NCBI GenBank assembly: GCA_013178225.1
Contig: JABLXE010000003.1
Location: 310,001 to 374,000, forward strand
Source of the DNA: Methanotrichaceae archaeon
GTDB lineage: Archaea; Halobacteriota; Methanosarcinia; Methanotrichales; Methanotrichaceae
Direction of reading: 5' to 3'
DNA length: 64,000 nucleotides
Positions 8,579-17,825 of this stretch are shown one piece after another. A program made the translations under genes and the position numbers. The notes below the pieces were generated by a model. The model searched no databases. It saw only the letters and a list, made by a program, of their open reading frames with translations, and had not been told where the DNA came from. Within the stretch, counting starts at the first letter, position 1, and the number at the start of each line of letters is the position of its first letter.

Positions 8579-11500
8579 GTGATCACTGAGGTGACAGGAC
8601 AGTATAATGCGCAAGACATAGAGAGCCAGGTCAGAGATCTGTGGGAGAAGTCCGGAACGTACAAAAAAGTGAGAACCATCCGGCTCGGAGGCCGGAAGTT
8701 CTTCTTCGTCGATGGTCCGCCCTACACTACCGGCCGCATTCATCTGGGCACGGCCTGGAACAAGGTGATCAAGGATTCAGTTCTCCGCTACAAGTCCATG
8801 AACGGCTTTGAGGTCAAGGACCGGGCCGGCTGGGACATGCACGGCCTTCCAATCGAGGTCAAGGTGGAGGAGTCCTTCGGCTTCAAGAACAAGAAGGATA
8901 TCGAGTCCTATGGCGTGGACAAGTTCATAGAGCGCTGCAAGGAGTTTGCGCTGCGCCAGAAAGACGACATGACCGTCCAGTTCAAGGGCCTGGGGGTTTG
9001 GATGGACTGGGACGACCCCTACATGACCCTCAAGAACGAGTACATGGAGGCGGCCTGGTGGACGCTGCAGCGTGCTCACCAGCACGGCCTGCTGGAACGG
9101 GGGCTTCGGGTGGTCAACTGGTGCCCGCGCTGCCAGACGGCCATCGCCGACTCCGAGGTGGAGTACTGGGACGAGACCGATTATTCAATCTACGTCAAGT
9201 TCCCGGTGGAGGGCGAGGAGAACACCTACATCGTTATCTGGACCACCACCCCCTGGACCATTCCCGCCAACGTGGCCGTGGCCGTTCATCCCAAGTTCCA
9301 GTACGCCAAGGTGAGGGCCTGGAAGGATGGTCGGGAGGACATCCTGATCATGGCCAACGACCTGGTGGAATCGGTTCTGAGAGAGGGCCGGTACCGGGAT
9401 TTTGACCTGCTGCAGATACTCACCGCCGATGACCTGTCAAAGCTCAACTACCGCCATCCTCTGCTGGATCTGGTCCCAAGACAGGGAAAAATTGTTCACG
9501 GCGTTCACACCGCCGATTTCGTCACCGCCGAGAACACCGGCTGCGTCCACATAGCACCCGGCCACGGCCTGGAGGACTTCGAGCTGGGGCTGGAGAAGGG
9601 CCTGGACGTCTTCTGCCCGGTGGGAGAGGACGGCCGGTACACCGAGGAGGCCGGCGAGAAATACCGGGGCAAGTACGTGAAAGAGGCCGACGGAGAGGTG
9701 ATACAGGACCTGGAGGAGCGCGGCCTGCTGCTCTCCTCGGGCCGTCTGACTCACCGCTACGGCCACTGCTGGCGCTGCAAGACCCCCATCATCTTCATCG
9801 CCACCAGCCAGTGGTTCCTGCGGATCTCAGACCTGCGGGACCGGATGCTGGACGAGATCTCCAAGGTGGTTTGGTATCCGGAGTGGGCCGGCTCGGCCAG
9901 GTTTGCCGACTGGATCAGCAATGCCCGTGACTGGTGCATCTCCCGGCAGAGGTACTGGGGAATACCGCTCCCCATCTGGACCTGCCCCAACTGCGGCCGG
10001 ATAGAGGTGATAGGCACTGCTCAAGAGCTGGAGGAGAAGAGCGGCCAGAAGCTGGAGGATCTGCACCGCCCCGACGTCGACCGGGTGGTGCTGAGATGCC
10101 CCTGCGGCGGATCGATGAAGCGCTCTCCGGACGTCTTCGACGTGTGGTTTGACAGCGCGGTGGCCTCCTGGGCCACGCTGCGGTTCCCTGGAAACGAGAA
10201 GGAGTTAGAGGATTGGTGGCCGGCAGACTTCATAACCGAAGGACACGACCAGACTCGAGGCTGGTTCTACTCTCAACTGGGCGCATCAATGGTCTCCTTC
10301 GGACGGGCCCCCTATAGAAGCGTCCTGATGCACGGCTTCACCCTGGACGAACAGGGCCGCAAGATGTCCAAGAGCATCGGCAATATCGTTCAGCCCGAGG
10401 AAGTAGTGCAGAAATACGGAGCCGATACCCTTCGGTTCTACGTCCTGGGGGCCAACGCGCCCTGGGAGGACCTGCACTTCTCCTGGGATGCGGTGGAAAA
10501 CGTAAAGCGCATGTTAAACATCTTCTGGAATGCCTACCGCTTCGCTCTGCCCTACATGGTCCTGGACCGCATCGATCTGGACCGTGCCGACCTGTCCCGT
10601 TACCAGGACAACCTCCGCCCCGAGGACCGCTGGATCCTCTCCCGGGCAAATAGCCTGGCCGAGGACGTAAAAGACAACATGGAGACCTACCAGCTGCACA
10701 AGATAGCGCGCTCCATCACCGATTTCATCCTGGAGGACCTCTCCAGATGGTACATTCAGCTGATCCGGCCCCGAACCTGGATCGAGCAGGACGATCCGGA
10801 CAAGCTGGCCGCCTATGCCACCATCTATGAGGTGCTGGTAACTCTGTCCAAGCTGATGGCGCCTTTTACGCCCTTCCTCTCCGAGACCATTTACCAGAAC
10901 CTGGTCCGGGGCCTGGATAAGAGCGCCCCCGAATCGGTGCATATGTGCGACTGGCTGCAGCCGGAAGCCGAGCGGATCGACAAGTCTCTGGAAGAGAGCA
11001 TGTCGCTGGTGCGTGAGATCTCAGAGGCCGTCTCCAACGCCCGGCAGAAGGCCGGCCGGAAGCTGCGCTGGCCGGTCTCGGAGATCGTGATCGCTCCGGT
11101 CAAGGATGCGATAAACCTGAGCGGGCTGGAAGAGGTTCTCCGCGGCCAGACCAACTGCCGGAAGATAACCATCCTCTCTGCCGGAGAAAAGCCCCGGATG
11201 GACCTGGAGATCCGGCCCGTTCACAAGAAGATCGGCCCGGTCTTCAAGGCTGAGGCCCGGAAGGTAGCTGAAGCCCTGGCCCAGGCCGATCCCTTCGAAG
11301 TGAAGAGACAGCTGGACCAGGGAAAGGCCGCCGTCTCAGCAGACGGTCAGAGCTATTCCGTCACCCGAGAGATGGTGGAGATCTTGGAAAAGCCGCCCGA
11401 GAACCTCTCGGCCGCTGAGTTTTCCCGCGGCTTCGTCTATGTGGATGTAACACTCACTCCGGACCTGGAGGCCGAGGGCTACAGCCGGGAGATCATCCGC

Positions 11501-11737
11501 CGCATCCAGGACATGAGAAAGGAGCTGGACCTGAAAGTAGATGAGCAGATCTCTGCAGTGGTAGATATCGAGAGCAAGCCCATCTTAGACCTGGTGGCAG
11601 CTCGCAGGGACTATATCGCCGGAGAGGTCAGAGCATCTCGGTTTGAGCTGGGGCTGGGCCTGCAGGTGAGAGGAAGCCTGGTCAAAGATTGGGAGATTGA
11701 GGAGCTGAGGGTGAGAATCGGCATAGATCGGATTTAG
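8579..11737 (+). CDS. ileS: Isoleucyl-tRNA synthetase
   Basis: Class I synthetase that charges tRNA-Ile in the cytoplasm; 1052 residues, normal for the archaeal/eukaryal type. The HIGH box appears as HLGT at residues 55-58 and the KMSKS loop as KMSKS at 595-599. A WCPRCQTAIAD zinc-type site and a CP1 editing domain (WTTTPWTIPAN) lie between them, followed by the anticodon-binding domain and C-terminal zinc-like region. The frame is open upstream to 8186, but GTG 8579 is chosen because GGAGG at 8566-8570 is 8 nt upstream and the following ITEVTGQY matches family N-termini. Confidence 0.97.
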   Translation: MITEVTGQYNAQDIESQVRDLWEKSGTYKKVRTIRLGGRKFFFVDGPPYTTGRIHLGTAWNKVIKDSVLRYKSMNGFEVKDRAGWDMHGLPIEVKVEESFGFKNKKDIESYGVDKFIERCKEFALRQKDDMTVQFKGLGVWMDWDDPYMTLKNEYMEAAWWTLQRAHQHGLLERGLRVVNWCPRCQTAIADSEVEYWDETDYSIYVKFPVEGEENTYIVIWTTTPWTIPANVAVAVHPKFQYAKVRAWKDGREDILIMANDLVESVLREGRYRDFDLLQILTADDLSKLNYRHPLLDLVPRQGKIVHGVHTADFVTAENTGCVHIAPGHGLEDFELGLEKGLDVFCPVGEDGRYTEEAGEKYRGKYVKEADGEVIQDLEERGLLLSSGRLTHRYGHCWRCKTPIIFIATSQWFLRISDLRDRMLDEISKVVWYPEWAGSARFADWISNARDWCISRQRYWGIPLPIWTCPNCGRIEVIGTAQELEEKSGQKLEDLHRPDVDRVVLRCPCGGSMKRSPDVFDVWFDSAVASWATLRFPGNEKELEDWWPADFITEGHDQTRGWFYSQLGASMVSFGRAPYRSVLMHGFTLDEQGRKMSKSIGNIVQPEEVVQKYGADTLRFYVLGANAPWEDLHFSWDAVENVKRMLNIFWNAYRFALPYMVLDRIDLDRADLSRYQDNLRPEDRWILSRANSLAEDVKDNMETYQLHKIARSITDFILEDLSRWYIQLIRPRTWIEQDDPDKLAAYATIYEVLVTLSKLMAPFTPFLSETIYQNLVRGLDKSAPESVHMCDWLQPEAERIDKSLEESMSLVREISEAVSNARQKAGRKLRWPVSEIVIAPVKDAINLSGLEEVLRGQTNCRKITILSAGEKPRMDLEIRPVHKKIGPVFKAEARKVAEALAQADPFEVKRQLDQGKAAVSADGQSYSVTREMVEILEKPPENLSAAEFSRGFVYVDVTLTPDLEAEGYSREIIRRIQDMRKELDLKVDEQISAVVDIESKPILDLVAARRDYIAGEVRASRFELGLGLQVRGSLVKDWEIEELRVRIGIDRI

Positions 11738-11756
11738 ATCGTCGGAGTTTTATAAG

Positions 11757-12230
11757 ATGAGCATGGTATATGAGGCTATGGAGACTCCTGTTGCAGTCAG
11801 GGTCAAGGGGGTGTACATCGCAGAGTCGCGGGAGAGCAGCCCCGCGCCTGTGGTCCTCCTGGAGGATGACAGCGCAAGGATTGTGCCCATCTTCGTGGGG
11901 CTCTCTGAAGCCATCTCCATCCATCATGCCCTCTCAGGAGAGCTATCTCCACGGCCCATGACCCACGATCTCTTCGTCTCCGTCCTGGAAAGCCTGAACG
12001 CCAGCATCACCCGGGTGCTGATCGACGACCTGGATGGCGGGATCTATTATGCCCGTCTCTCCATCATAAACAGCTCTTCCCAGAGCGAAATAGATGCCCG
12101 GCCCAGCGATTGCCTGGCTTTAGCCCTGCGGGTAAAGGCTCCCATAGAGATTCAGGAGAAGATCATGGCTGAATCCAGCATCAACAAGAGCGAGGTAGAC
12201 CGGCTTACCGGCATTGAAAATTTTCTCTGA
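11757..12230 (+). CDS. Bifunctional nuclease family protein (DUF151)
   Basis: The protein has 157 residues. The pattern LLEDDSARIVPIFVGLSEAISI, then a segment with LNASITRVLIDDL, then the signature RPSDCLALALRVKAPI, identifies the BFN/DUF151 domain. Plant and bacterial members have been reported to carry nuclease activity; the archaeal role is undefined. It starts 19 nt after ileS, likely in the same transcript. The C-terminus is short and acidic. Confidence 0.88.
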   Translation: MSMVYEAMETPVAVRVKGVYIAESRESSPAPVVLLEDDSARIVPIFVGLSEAISIHHALSGELSPRPMTHDLFVSVLESLNASITRVLIDDLDGGIYYARLSIINSSSQSEIDARPSDCLALALRVKAPIEIQEKIMAESSINKSEVDRLTGIENFL

Positions 12231-12262
12231 CGGCGCTGGAGGCCGCCCGTTAATTTCGCATT

Positions 12263-12955
12263 ATGTCTGCCTTAATCAGGTCCCGGGTCCATGCGGGCAC
12301 AGGAGCGGTCCTGGTAATTCTGATCATTCTGCTGGTGCAAAACCAGCTATCACAGAGCATCTCATTGGGAAGCCTGGCCTATCACTCGTCCGGCTCCGTG
12401 GTCGACGAAGAACTCAGCAACCTGGCATGGAGGATCATAAAAGTGGTAGCCTTTGTGCCGGTAATAATCTTCTGGGCTCTGGACAGCAGGAGATACCTGG
12501 CCATATCAGTGGTGCTTAGCAACGCACTTCTCACCTTTCAGCTGGTGGTCAGCACCATGTTGCTGGTGATCACTCTGGGGGAAGACACCCCCTCTCAGGC
12601 CTCGCTCTTGATAAACGATACTGTCCTGGTGATGGCCATCAACATCCTGATCTTCTCATTGTGGTACTGGCTGATCGATTCGCCCCTCATTCGCAGGGGC
12701 ACAAAAAGAGAATCCGAGGCCTGGGATTTTCTCTTTCCTCAGAGGGCAGGCAGCATTCAGCGCTACGACCGTTGGAACCCCTCCTTCTGGGATTATCTTT
12801 ACCTGGCCTTTACCACCAGCTTCACCTTCGGACCGGCTGATACCCTCCCCCTCTCCCAGAGGGCCAAGGCTTTGATGCTCCTTCAGGCCACCATCTCGGT
12901 CGTGACCATAGTGGTGCTGGCGGGACGCGCTCTGACCATCCTCTCCATCAACTAG
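12263..12955 (+). CDS. DUF1345-like multi-pass membrane protein
   Basis: The protein has 230 residues with about five to six membrane segments (near 13-30, 56-75, 80-105, 118-138, 178-195, 205-225). The segment after SFWDYLYLAFTTSFTFGPAD followed by TLPLSQRAKALMLLQA resembles the conserved 'D..Y.SFT.G.T....D...L' region of DUF1345, itself reminiscent of a pore-helix/filter arrangement, but no canonical TVGYG filter is present. It follows the BFN gene by 32 nt. Function unknown; channel-like activity is only a suggestion. Confidence 0.6.
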   Translation: MSALIRSRVHAGTGAVLVILIILLVQNQLSQSISLGSLAYHSSGSVVDEELSNLAWRIIKVVAFVPVIIFWALDSRRYLAISVVLSNALLTFQLVVSTMLLVITLGEDTPSQASLLINDTVLVMAINILIFSLWYWLIDSPLIRRGTKRESEAWDFLFPQRAGSIQRYDRWNPSFWDYLYLAFTTSFTFGPADTLPLSQRAKALMLLQATISVVTIVVLAGRALTILSIN

Positions 12956-12980
12956 GTCTTTTGATCCTGCCGGCGCACCT

Positions 12981-13565
12981 CTAATCGATATCGACTTTGC
13001 GGCTACCGCTGCGGACCTGTCCTCCCGTCTCCGGCCGGGAGAGGCACCGCACCATGTTCCTGGCCTCCACGTCCAGCACCCATCTGGTGGCTGCCCAGTG
13101 CAGCGGGACCTCGACGCCGGTCTCGAGAACGCAGGTGGGGTCTTCAGGCCTTTGCAGTCCGAAGATGCCCAGCACGTCGTCGACCACGCTTCTTTGATCT
13201 TGCGGGCAGGCCACCAGTCCTTTGAATAATTTGCATTTAGTATCTTCATCGATCATGTCCATGACTATTCGGGCTCCATCCAGGAGCCTCTTATTGATGA
13301 AGAACTGATGTCCCAGAAAGTCGATTGTGTCCGCAATCGATACATCATCCCCGTAAGCGTCCTGCAGCCGTCTTTGCAGCAGCAGCACTGCATCGTAGAG
13401 ATCATCTGTCACTGGAAGGTATTTATCGGCCATGAGAAGATTCACCTTAATATGTATTGGACTGTTCTTTCCATAAATTTCTTTACCCTCTGAATAGATG
13501 GAAATGGAAATATTTCTGTGCCAGGAGGCCAGTGCGACTGTAATTTTGTTTGAGGAAAACTCCAC
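12981..13565 (-). CDS. Hypothetical protein
   Basis: I do not recognise this 194-residue protein. It has no signal peptide or membrane segment and looks like a soluble alpha/beta protein with a charged, flexible C-terminus. Two cysteines (CKLFKGLVAC) are notable. The GTG start at 13565 lacks a good Shine-Dalgarno sequence, and the frame stays open and plausible for about 20 codons upstream (through LFDFKPLVQAVEF) to a TGA without another usual start codon, so the N-terminus is uncertain. It converges on the membrane-protein gene. Confidence 0.5.
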   Translation of the reverse strand: MEFSSNKITVALASWHRNISISIYSEGKEIYGKNSPIHIKVNLLMADKYLPVTDDLYDAVLLLQRRLQDAYGDDVSIADTIDFLGHQFFINKRLLDGARIVMDMIDEDTKCKLFKGLVACPQDQRSVVDDVLGIFGLQRPEDPTCVLETGVEVPLHWAATRWVLDVEARNMVRCLSRPETGGQVRSGSRKVDID

Positions 13566-13736
13566 CGCCTGAACCAGGGGCTTGAAGTCAAACAGCGCAC
13601 CCCGCAGCTTGCTGAGGGGTATTCATCAAAAAGTAAAAATTTGATGCTGTCAACACCACATTATTAACGAAATTAGTATCAGGTTTCGCAACACCTTTAT
13701 TTATCAAGTTACCATTTCCAGAAGGAGGATTGAATT

Positions 13737-14480
13737 ATGGAATTCCTTGACATTATGGGCATCTCACACCGATATATGGAGATACTAAACCCTTCCACGC
13801 CTGAAAAGATCATCAAACTTGGCAAATTACTCAAATTGAAAGAAGGAAAACGGGTCATTGACTTCGGTTGTGGTTGTGCCGGACCTCTTGCTCTCTGGGC
13901 TGAGGAATTCGGTATTACTGGTATTGGAATAGATGTATCCGAGGATTTCTGCGACAGGGCTAGGCAAAAACTGGCTTCCAAAGGTTTATCGGACCGAATC
14001 GAAATCGTTTGCTCCAACGGGGCCGATTACATATTCGAAGAGGGGGTTTTCGATGTCGCAACATGTATTGGGTCAACGTTTATTTTTGGCGGCTGCCAGC
14101 AGACACTCCAAGTGCTGAAGCGAGCTGTTCATCAGAATGGACGCCTTGGTATCGGTGAAACCCACTGGCTTAGCAATCAGGTACATCCGGTATACGCCCA
14201 AAAACAGACAACTACCCATACAGAAACGGAACTAACTCAATTTGCCCGGGATGAAGGCTTTGAACTCGAATACATCATTCGTGCCAGCTACGACGACTGG
14301 GACAGGTATATTTCGGATGGTTGGTATGGACTGATACGCTGGCTCGAAGAAAATCCCGCCCACACTGACTATGAGCAGGTATTCAAGCATTTCCGTACTA
14401 CCCAGGATGACTATTTACAGTTCCAGCGCCAATATATGGGTTGGGCCATGTACTGCCTCGCTCCCGTGAAATCTCGTTGA
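13737..14480 (+). CDS. Class I SAM-dependent methyltransferase
   Basis: The 247-residue soluble protein has a Rossmann methyltransferase core: motif I VIDFGCGCAGPLALWAEEFG near residue 42, then the acidic residue in GIGIDVSEDF, and motif IV region GVFDVATCIGSTF. The C-terminal half contains aromatic residues (YDDWDRY, LIRWLEEN) likely shaping the substrate pocket. A strong AAGGAGG precedes the ATG and a tttatttat box lies about 35 nt upstream. The gene is visibly more AT-rich than its neighbours and stands alone, suggesting later acquisition. Substrate unknown. Confidence 0.85.
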   Translation: MEFLDIMGISHRYMEILNPSTPEKIIKLGKLLKLKEGKRVIDFGCGCAGPLALWAEEFGITGIGIDVSEDFCDRARQKLASKGLSDRIEIVCSNGADYIFEEGVFDVATCIGSTFIFGGCQQTLQVLKRAVHQNGRLGIGETHWLSNQVHPVYAQKQTTTHTETELTQFARDEGFELEYIIRASYDDWDRYISDGWYGLIRWLEENPAHTDYEQVFKHFRTTQDDYLQFQRQYMGWAMYCLAPVKSR

Positions 14481-14608
14481 CATGTAGTTGACCGCCTTAG
14501 TCCTCTAAATTGGAGACCTCCTAGAAAAAGAAATAAAAAACAAGAATATAGGAGGCAGGAAGCCGGACCGCTTCGCCAGGCCACTTCCCGCTTTTAATCC
14601 TCCGCTTT

Positions 14609-15976
14609 TTAGTAGCTCTTCTGGTTCCTGGTCCTGACGTTGTAGATCAGGTACTTATCCCGGTCCTTGTCCTGCAGGTAGACGTAGCTGTACTTGCGGT
14701 CCTCGATGTGCTCCTTGTACTCCTCCATGGCATCGGTCTTGCAGTCGGAACAGGCATGGCGGGGAATGGATATGCAGTAGACATTATTCAGGGTCCCGTA
14801 TCCGCGCTGGCCCTGGGAGGAGATGGTAGTGTAGCCCGGACAGTTGGGGCACAGCCTGACCGCTTCCTCCTGGTTCTCGTTTATCATATCGGTGTCGTAG
14901 AAGATGCGCTTTCTCCGGCGGTAGAAGTCTCCCAGCTCTGAGAGGGCCACGTCCACCAGATCATCCCTTTTATCCCAGAGGCTCTGTACCTGGGCCACGG
15001 TGGACTCGATCTCCCGCTTCATGGTCTCGCTCTGCACAAACCTGCCGGGCTCAAAGTCCGGCTCTCTCACGTGCGAATAGTCCAGCCCGGCCATGGCCTG
15101 AATGATGCCGGTGTTCACGTACGGCAAAGCGGTTTCGATGGCGTAGCCCCCCTCCAGGACGCACAGGTCCGGAGAGAGCTTCTCGTTGAGCCTGGCATAG
15201 CCGTTGGCCGAGAAACGCATGTTTGCCAGAGGGTCGGTGTAATGGTTGTCCTGGCCGGCCGAGTTCAGAACCAGGTCGGGCTTGAACTCATCAAGAATTG
15301 GCAGGATGAGGTTGTCCAGGACATAATGGATCCCCTCGTCGGTTGTTCCCGGCGGAAGGGGGACGTTGAGGGTTCTGGCCAGCGCCCGGGGACCGCCCAT
15401 CTCGTTGACGAATCCGGAGCCCGGATAAAGGGTGTGACCGTCCTGGTGGAAGGATATGCAGAGCACGTCGGGATCGTGCCAGAAGATCTCCTGGGTTCCG
15501 TCCCCGTGATGCACATCGGTATCTATGACTGCGATCTTCTTGTGGCCGTATTTGGTTCGCAGGTACTCGACCAAAATGGCCATGTTGTTCACGTTGCAGA
15601 AGCCGCGGTTGCCGTGGGCCACAGTCATGCTGTGGTGTCCGGGCGGGCGCACCAGGGCAAACCCGTTCCGGATTTGGCCTGACTCCAGAGCATCGGCCAG
15701 GGTGAGAGTGCTTCCGGCGGCAATCAGGTGAGCCTCTGTCACCTGAGCCTCGACATCTGGCACACAGAAGTGAACCCGGGCAATATCCTTTAGCTCTGCC
15801 AGACGAGGCTTGAACTCCTCGATCTGGGGCAGGTCCATCAGCCCCTCTTCGAAGATCTGGTCCCGGGTGTAGAGCAGCCGTTCCTCGCGTTCCGGATGCG
15901 TGGGTGAGATCGCCCAGTCGAAGGCCGGGAAGAATATCAGTCCAGTCTTTCCCTTCTTGCCCTTGGATCCGGCCAT
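14609..15976 (-). CDS. Histone deacetylase / acetylpolyamine amidohydrolase family protein with C-terminal zinc ribbon
   Basis: 455 residues from ATG 15976, which lies 2 nt after the hydantoinase stop with GGAGAGGTG upstream; an earlier ATG (15994) is less likely. The arginase-fold deacetylase core shows the catalytic pair in RPPGHHSM (His114-His115), zinc ligands Asp154 and His156 in DTDVHHGDGT, and the third ligand in SAGQDNHYTDP. These enzymes remove acetyl groups from lysine or polyamines. After residue about 370 a four-cysteine region appears, CPNC then CSDC about 33 residues later, an unusual zinc-ribbon-like tail that may bind a partner or nucleic acid. Likely cotranscribed with the upstream hydantoinase-like gene. 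Confidence 0.88.
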   Translation of the reverse strand: MAGSKGKKGKTGLIFFPAFDWAISPTHPEREERLLYTRDQIFEEGLMDLPQIEEFKPRLAELKDIARVHFCVPDVEAQVTEAHLIAAGSTLTLADALESGQIRNGFALVRPPGHHSMTVAHGNRGFCNVNNMAILVEYLRTKYGHKKIAVIDTDVHHGDGTQEIFWHDPDVLCISFHQDGHTLYPGSGFVNEMGGPRALARTLNVPLPPGTTDEGIHYVLDNLILPILDEFKPDLVLNSAGQDNHYTDPLANMRFSANGYARLNEKLSPDLCVLEGGYAIETALPYVNTGIIQAMAGLDYSHVREPDFEPGRFVQSETMKREIESTVAQVQSLWDKRDDLVDVALSELGDFYRRRKRIFYDTDMINENQEEAVRLCPNCPGYTTISSQGQRGYGTLNNVYCISIPRHACSDCKTDAMEEYKEHIEDRKYSYVYLQDKDRDKYLIYNVRTRNQKSY

Positions 15977-15978
15977 CT

Positions 15979-17652
15979 TCAACACCTCTCCCATCCCGTT
16001 AAGAGTCCAGCCGGAATCTCCATCCGCACGCTCAGGAGCCTTCCCACCGTGGACCAGCCACGCACCATGTTGAAGACCTCGCTGTAGGTGACCTCGGCCT
16101 CGCCCGCGTACTCGCCTATCCCGAGCCGCTCCGCCCGCTCGGCCAGCAGCCTTCGAGCCATCTTCTCTGCCTCTTCCAGGTTCATCTTGCGGTCACCAAC
16201 CTTTCCCGTCACTCCTTCTTCGGCAATTATGTACTCGCCGCGCTCGGTGTCAATCCTCAGGCTGAGCGTTAACGTCGGCCTTGCCACCGCCGCGCCCACA
16301 GCATTGGCAACCGGAGCGTAGTCGGGAACGATGGGCCGGGCCCCCATCCTCTGGGCGATTAGCGGAACCAGAGGAGGAGCGCCTCCGCCTACCCCGGCCA
16401 CGTTCTGAGCCTCAATCTCGCCCCGCTGCATGATCTCCCAGATCCTGTAGGCGGGCTCCTCTTCCCATTCCAGGAACATCTGGCGAATCTCGGATACGAT
16501 CTTATCTACCACCGCATCGACCACCATCTGGGCGGCCTCCGTAGGAGTTAACCCCAGCTGCCTTCCCAGATCTTCCATGGCCTTCCTGGCCCGCCCCAGA
16601 TCGCCGATCCCGGAAAGCCCCAAGACCCTCATGGCGTCGGTGGGCGTGGCTGTGGGTCCGCCCATACACAGCGCCGCTCCGAGCCTCTGGGGGCCGACCG
16701 CCAGGCAGTTGCCGGAGACGGTTATGGCGGAATCGCCACCTATGGCCAGCGACCTCACCGCAAAGGCTCTGACGTGGGTCAGGAGCGAATCGACCCGCGC
16801 CCCTTTGGATGAGAGAAGGGGTTTTCCGGAAAGTATGAGCGCCAGGTCGGTCGTGGTCCCGCCGATGTCCACCACCACCGAGGTCTGGTCCGGGGGCGTC
16901 AGAGCCATGACCCCCATAGTGCTGGCAGCAGGACCGGAGAAGATGGTCTCAACCGGCATCTCCAGCGACGTTTGCAGGGGCAGAGTTCCGCCATCGGCCT
17001 TCAGGATGTAGATCGGGCAACTAATCCGCCTCTGCTCGAATGCTCTGGTGATGTGGTCTGCGAACTCCCGGTACTTCTCTTTGGTAGCGGCGGTGAGCAT
17101 TGTCGTTGCCGCCCTTCTCGGGAAATTGAGCTGGCCCGAGACCCTGTGGCCAAGCTCGATCTGTGCATTGGGAATAGCTGCCGAGACGATCTCCCCGGCC
17201 TTCAGCTCATGAGCATGGTTTCTCTGCCCGAACTTGCCCACGATTGCCACCTTCGAAAAACCCCTGGCGGAGATATCAGCGGCCGCCTTCTCTGCTCCGG
17301 CCTCGTCCAGCTTCTGGATCTCGCGGCCCCGGTAGTCTATGGCCCCCTTGACGATGATGGTATCATCCCCCAGGTGGTAATCTTGAGGATTTGTGCCCGG
17401 ACCAGGGATCAGCATCAGGGCCACCGGATCCGTCTTTCCTTCTGCAATCATATTGGTGATCAGGGTGGTGCTCAGAACTACCCGTTCGATCCGGCTTGGC
17501 TGCACCCCGGCTATGATCTGGTCCAGGGCCTCGAGCAGGCAGTTCAACAGATTCTGGTGATCTGTAGGTACATAAGCGGTCTTTTTCACCTGGCCGGCCT
17601 CAACCAGCACGGCATCGGTGGTCGTACCGCCGACATCAATTCCGATAAGCAT
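15979..17652 (-). CDS. Hydantoinase/oxoprolinase family protein (HyuA-like)
   Basis: 557 residues. The N-terminal ATPase-type motif GIDVGGTTTDAVLV and the internal VVVDIGGTTTDLALIL are the two phosphate-binding loops of the actin-like HyuA family, and GVGGGAPPLVPLI is the conserved C-terminal motif. Family members open cyclic amides such as hydantoin or 5-oxoproline with ATP, usually with a HyuB partner. No HyuB is nearby, as is common in methanogens. A TTTTTATA box on the coding strand near 17710-17718 is a plausible promoter. The downstream partner is the deacetylase, suggesting linked amide chemistry. Confidence 0.88.
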   Translation of the reverse strand: MLIGIDVGGTTTDAVLVEAGQVKKTAYVPTDHQNLLNCLLEALDQIIAGVQPSRIERVVLSTTLITNMIAEGKTDPVALMLIPGPGTNPQDYHLGDDTIIVKGAIDYRGREIQKLDEAGAEKAAADISARGFSKVAIVGKFGQRNHAHELKAGEIVSAAIPNAQIELGHRVSGQLNFPRRAATTMLTAATKEKYREFADHITRAFEQRRISCPIYILKADGGTLPLQTSLEMPVETIFSGPAASTMGVMALTPPDQTSVVVDIGGTTTDLALILSGKPLLSSKGARVDSLLTHVRAFAVRSLAIGGDSAITVSGNCLAVGPQRLGAALCMGGPTATPTDAMRVLGLSGIGDLGRARKAMEDLGRQLGLTPTEAAQMVVDAVVDKIVSEIRQMFLEWEEEPAYRIWEIMQRGEIEAQNVAGVGGGAPPLVPLIAQRMGARPIVPDYAPVANAVGAAVARPTLTLSLRIDTERGEYIIAEEGVTGKVGDRKMNLEEAEKMARRLLAERAERLGIGEYAGEAEVTYSEVFNMVRGWSTVGRLLSVRMEIPAGLLTGWERC

Positions 17653-17825
17653 ATCAAACTCGCCTTATGCTGTGCCGCTCTGGTCATTGGGTCTATATCG
17701 TCTTTGTGGTCTTATAAAAAGAGACAATCAAATATTGTAGGCCTGGTGAGCAGAAACGCCAGCAAAGCCGCAGAAGTTCTGCAAATCCTGCCAAAAAGAG
17801 AACTCGACAAAAAGAGGTGGTGGCC

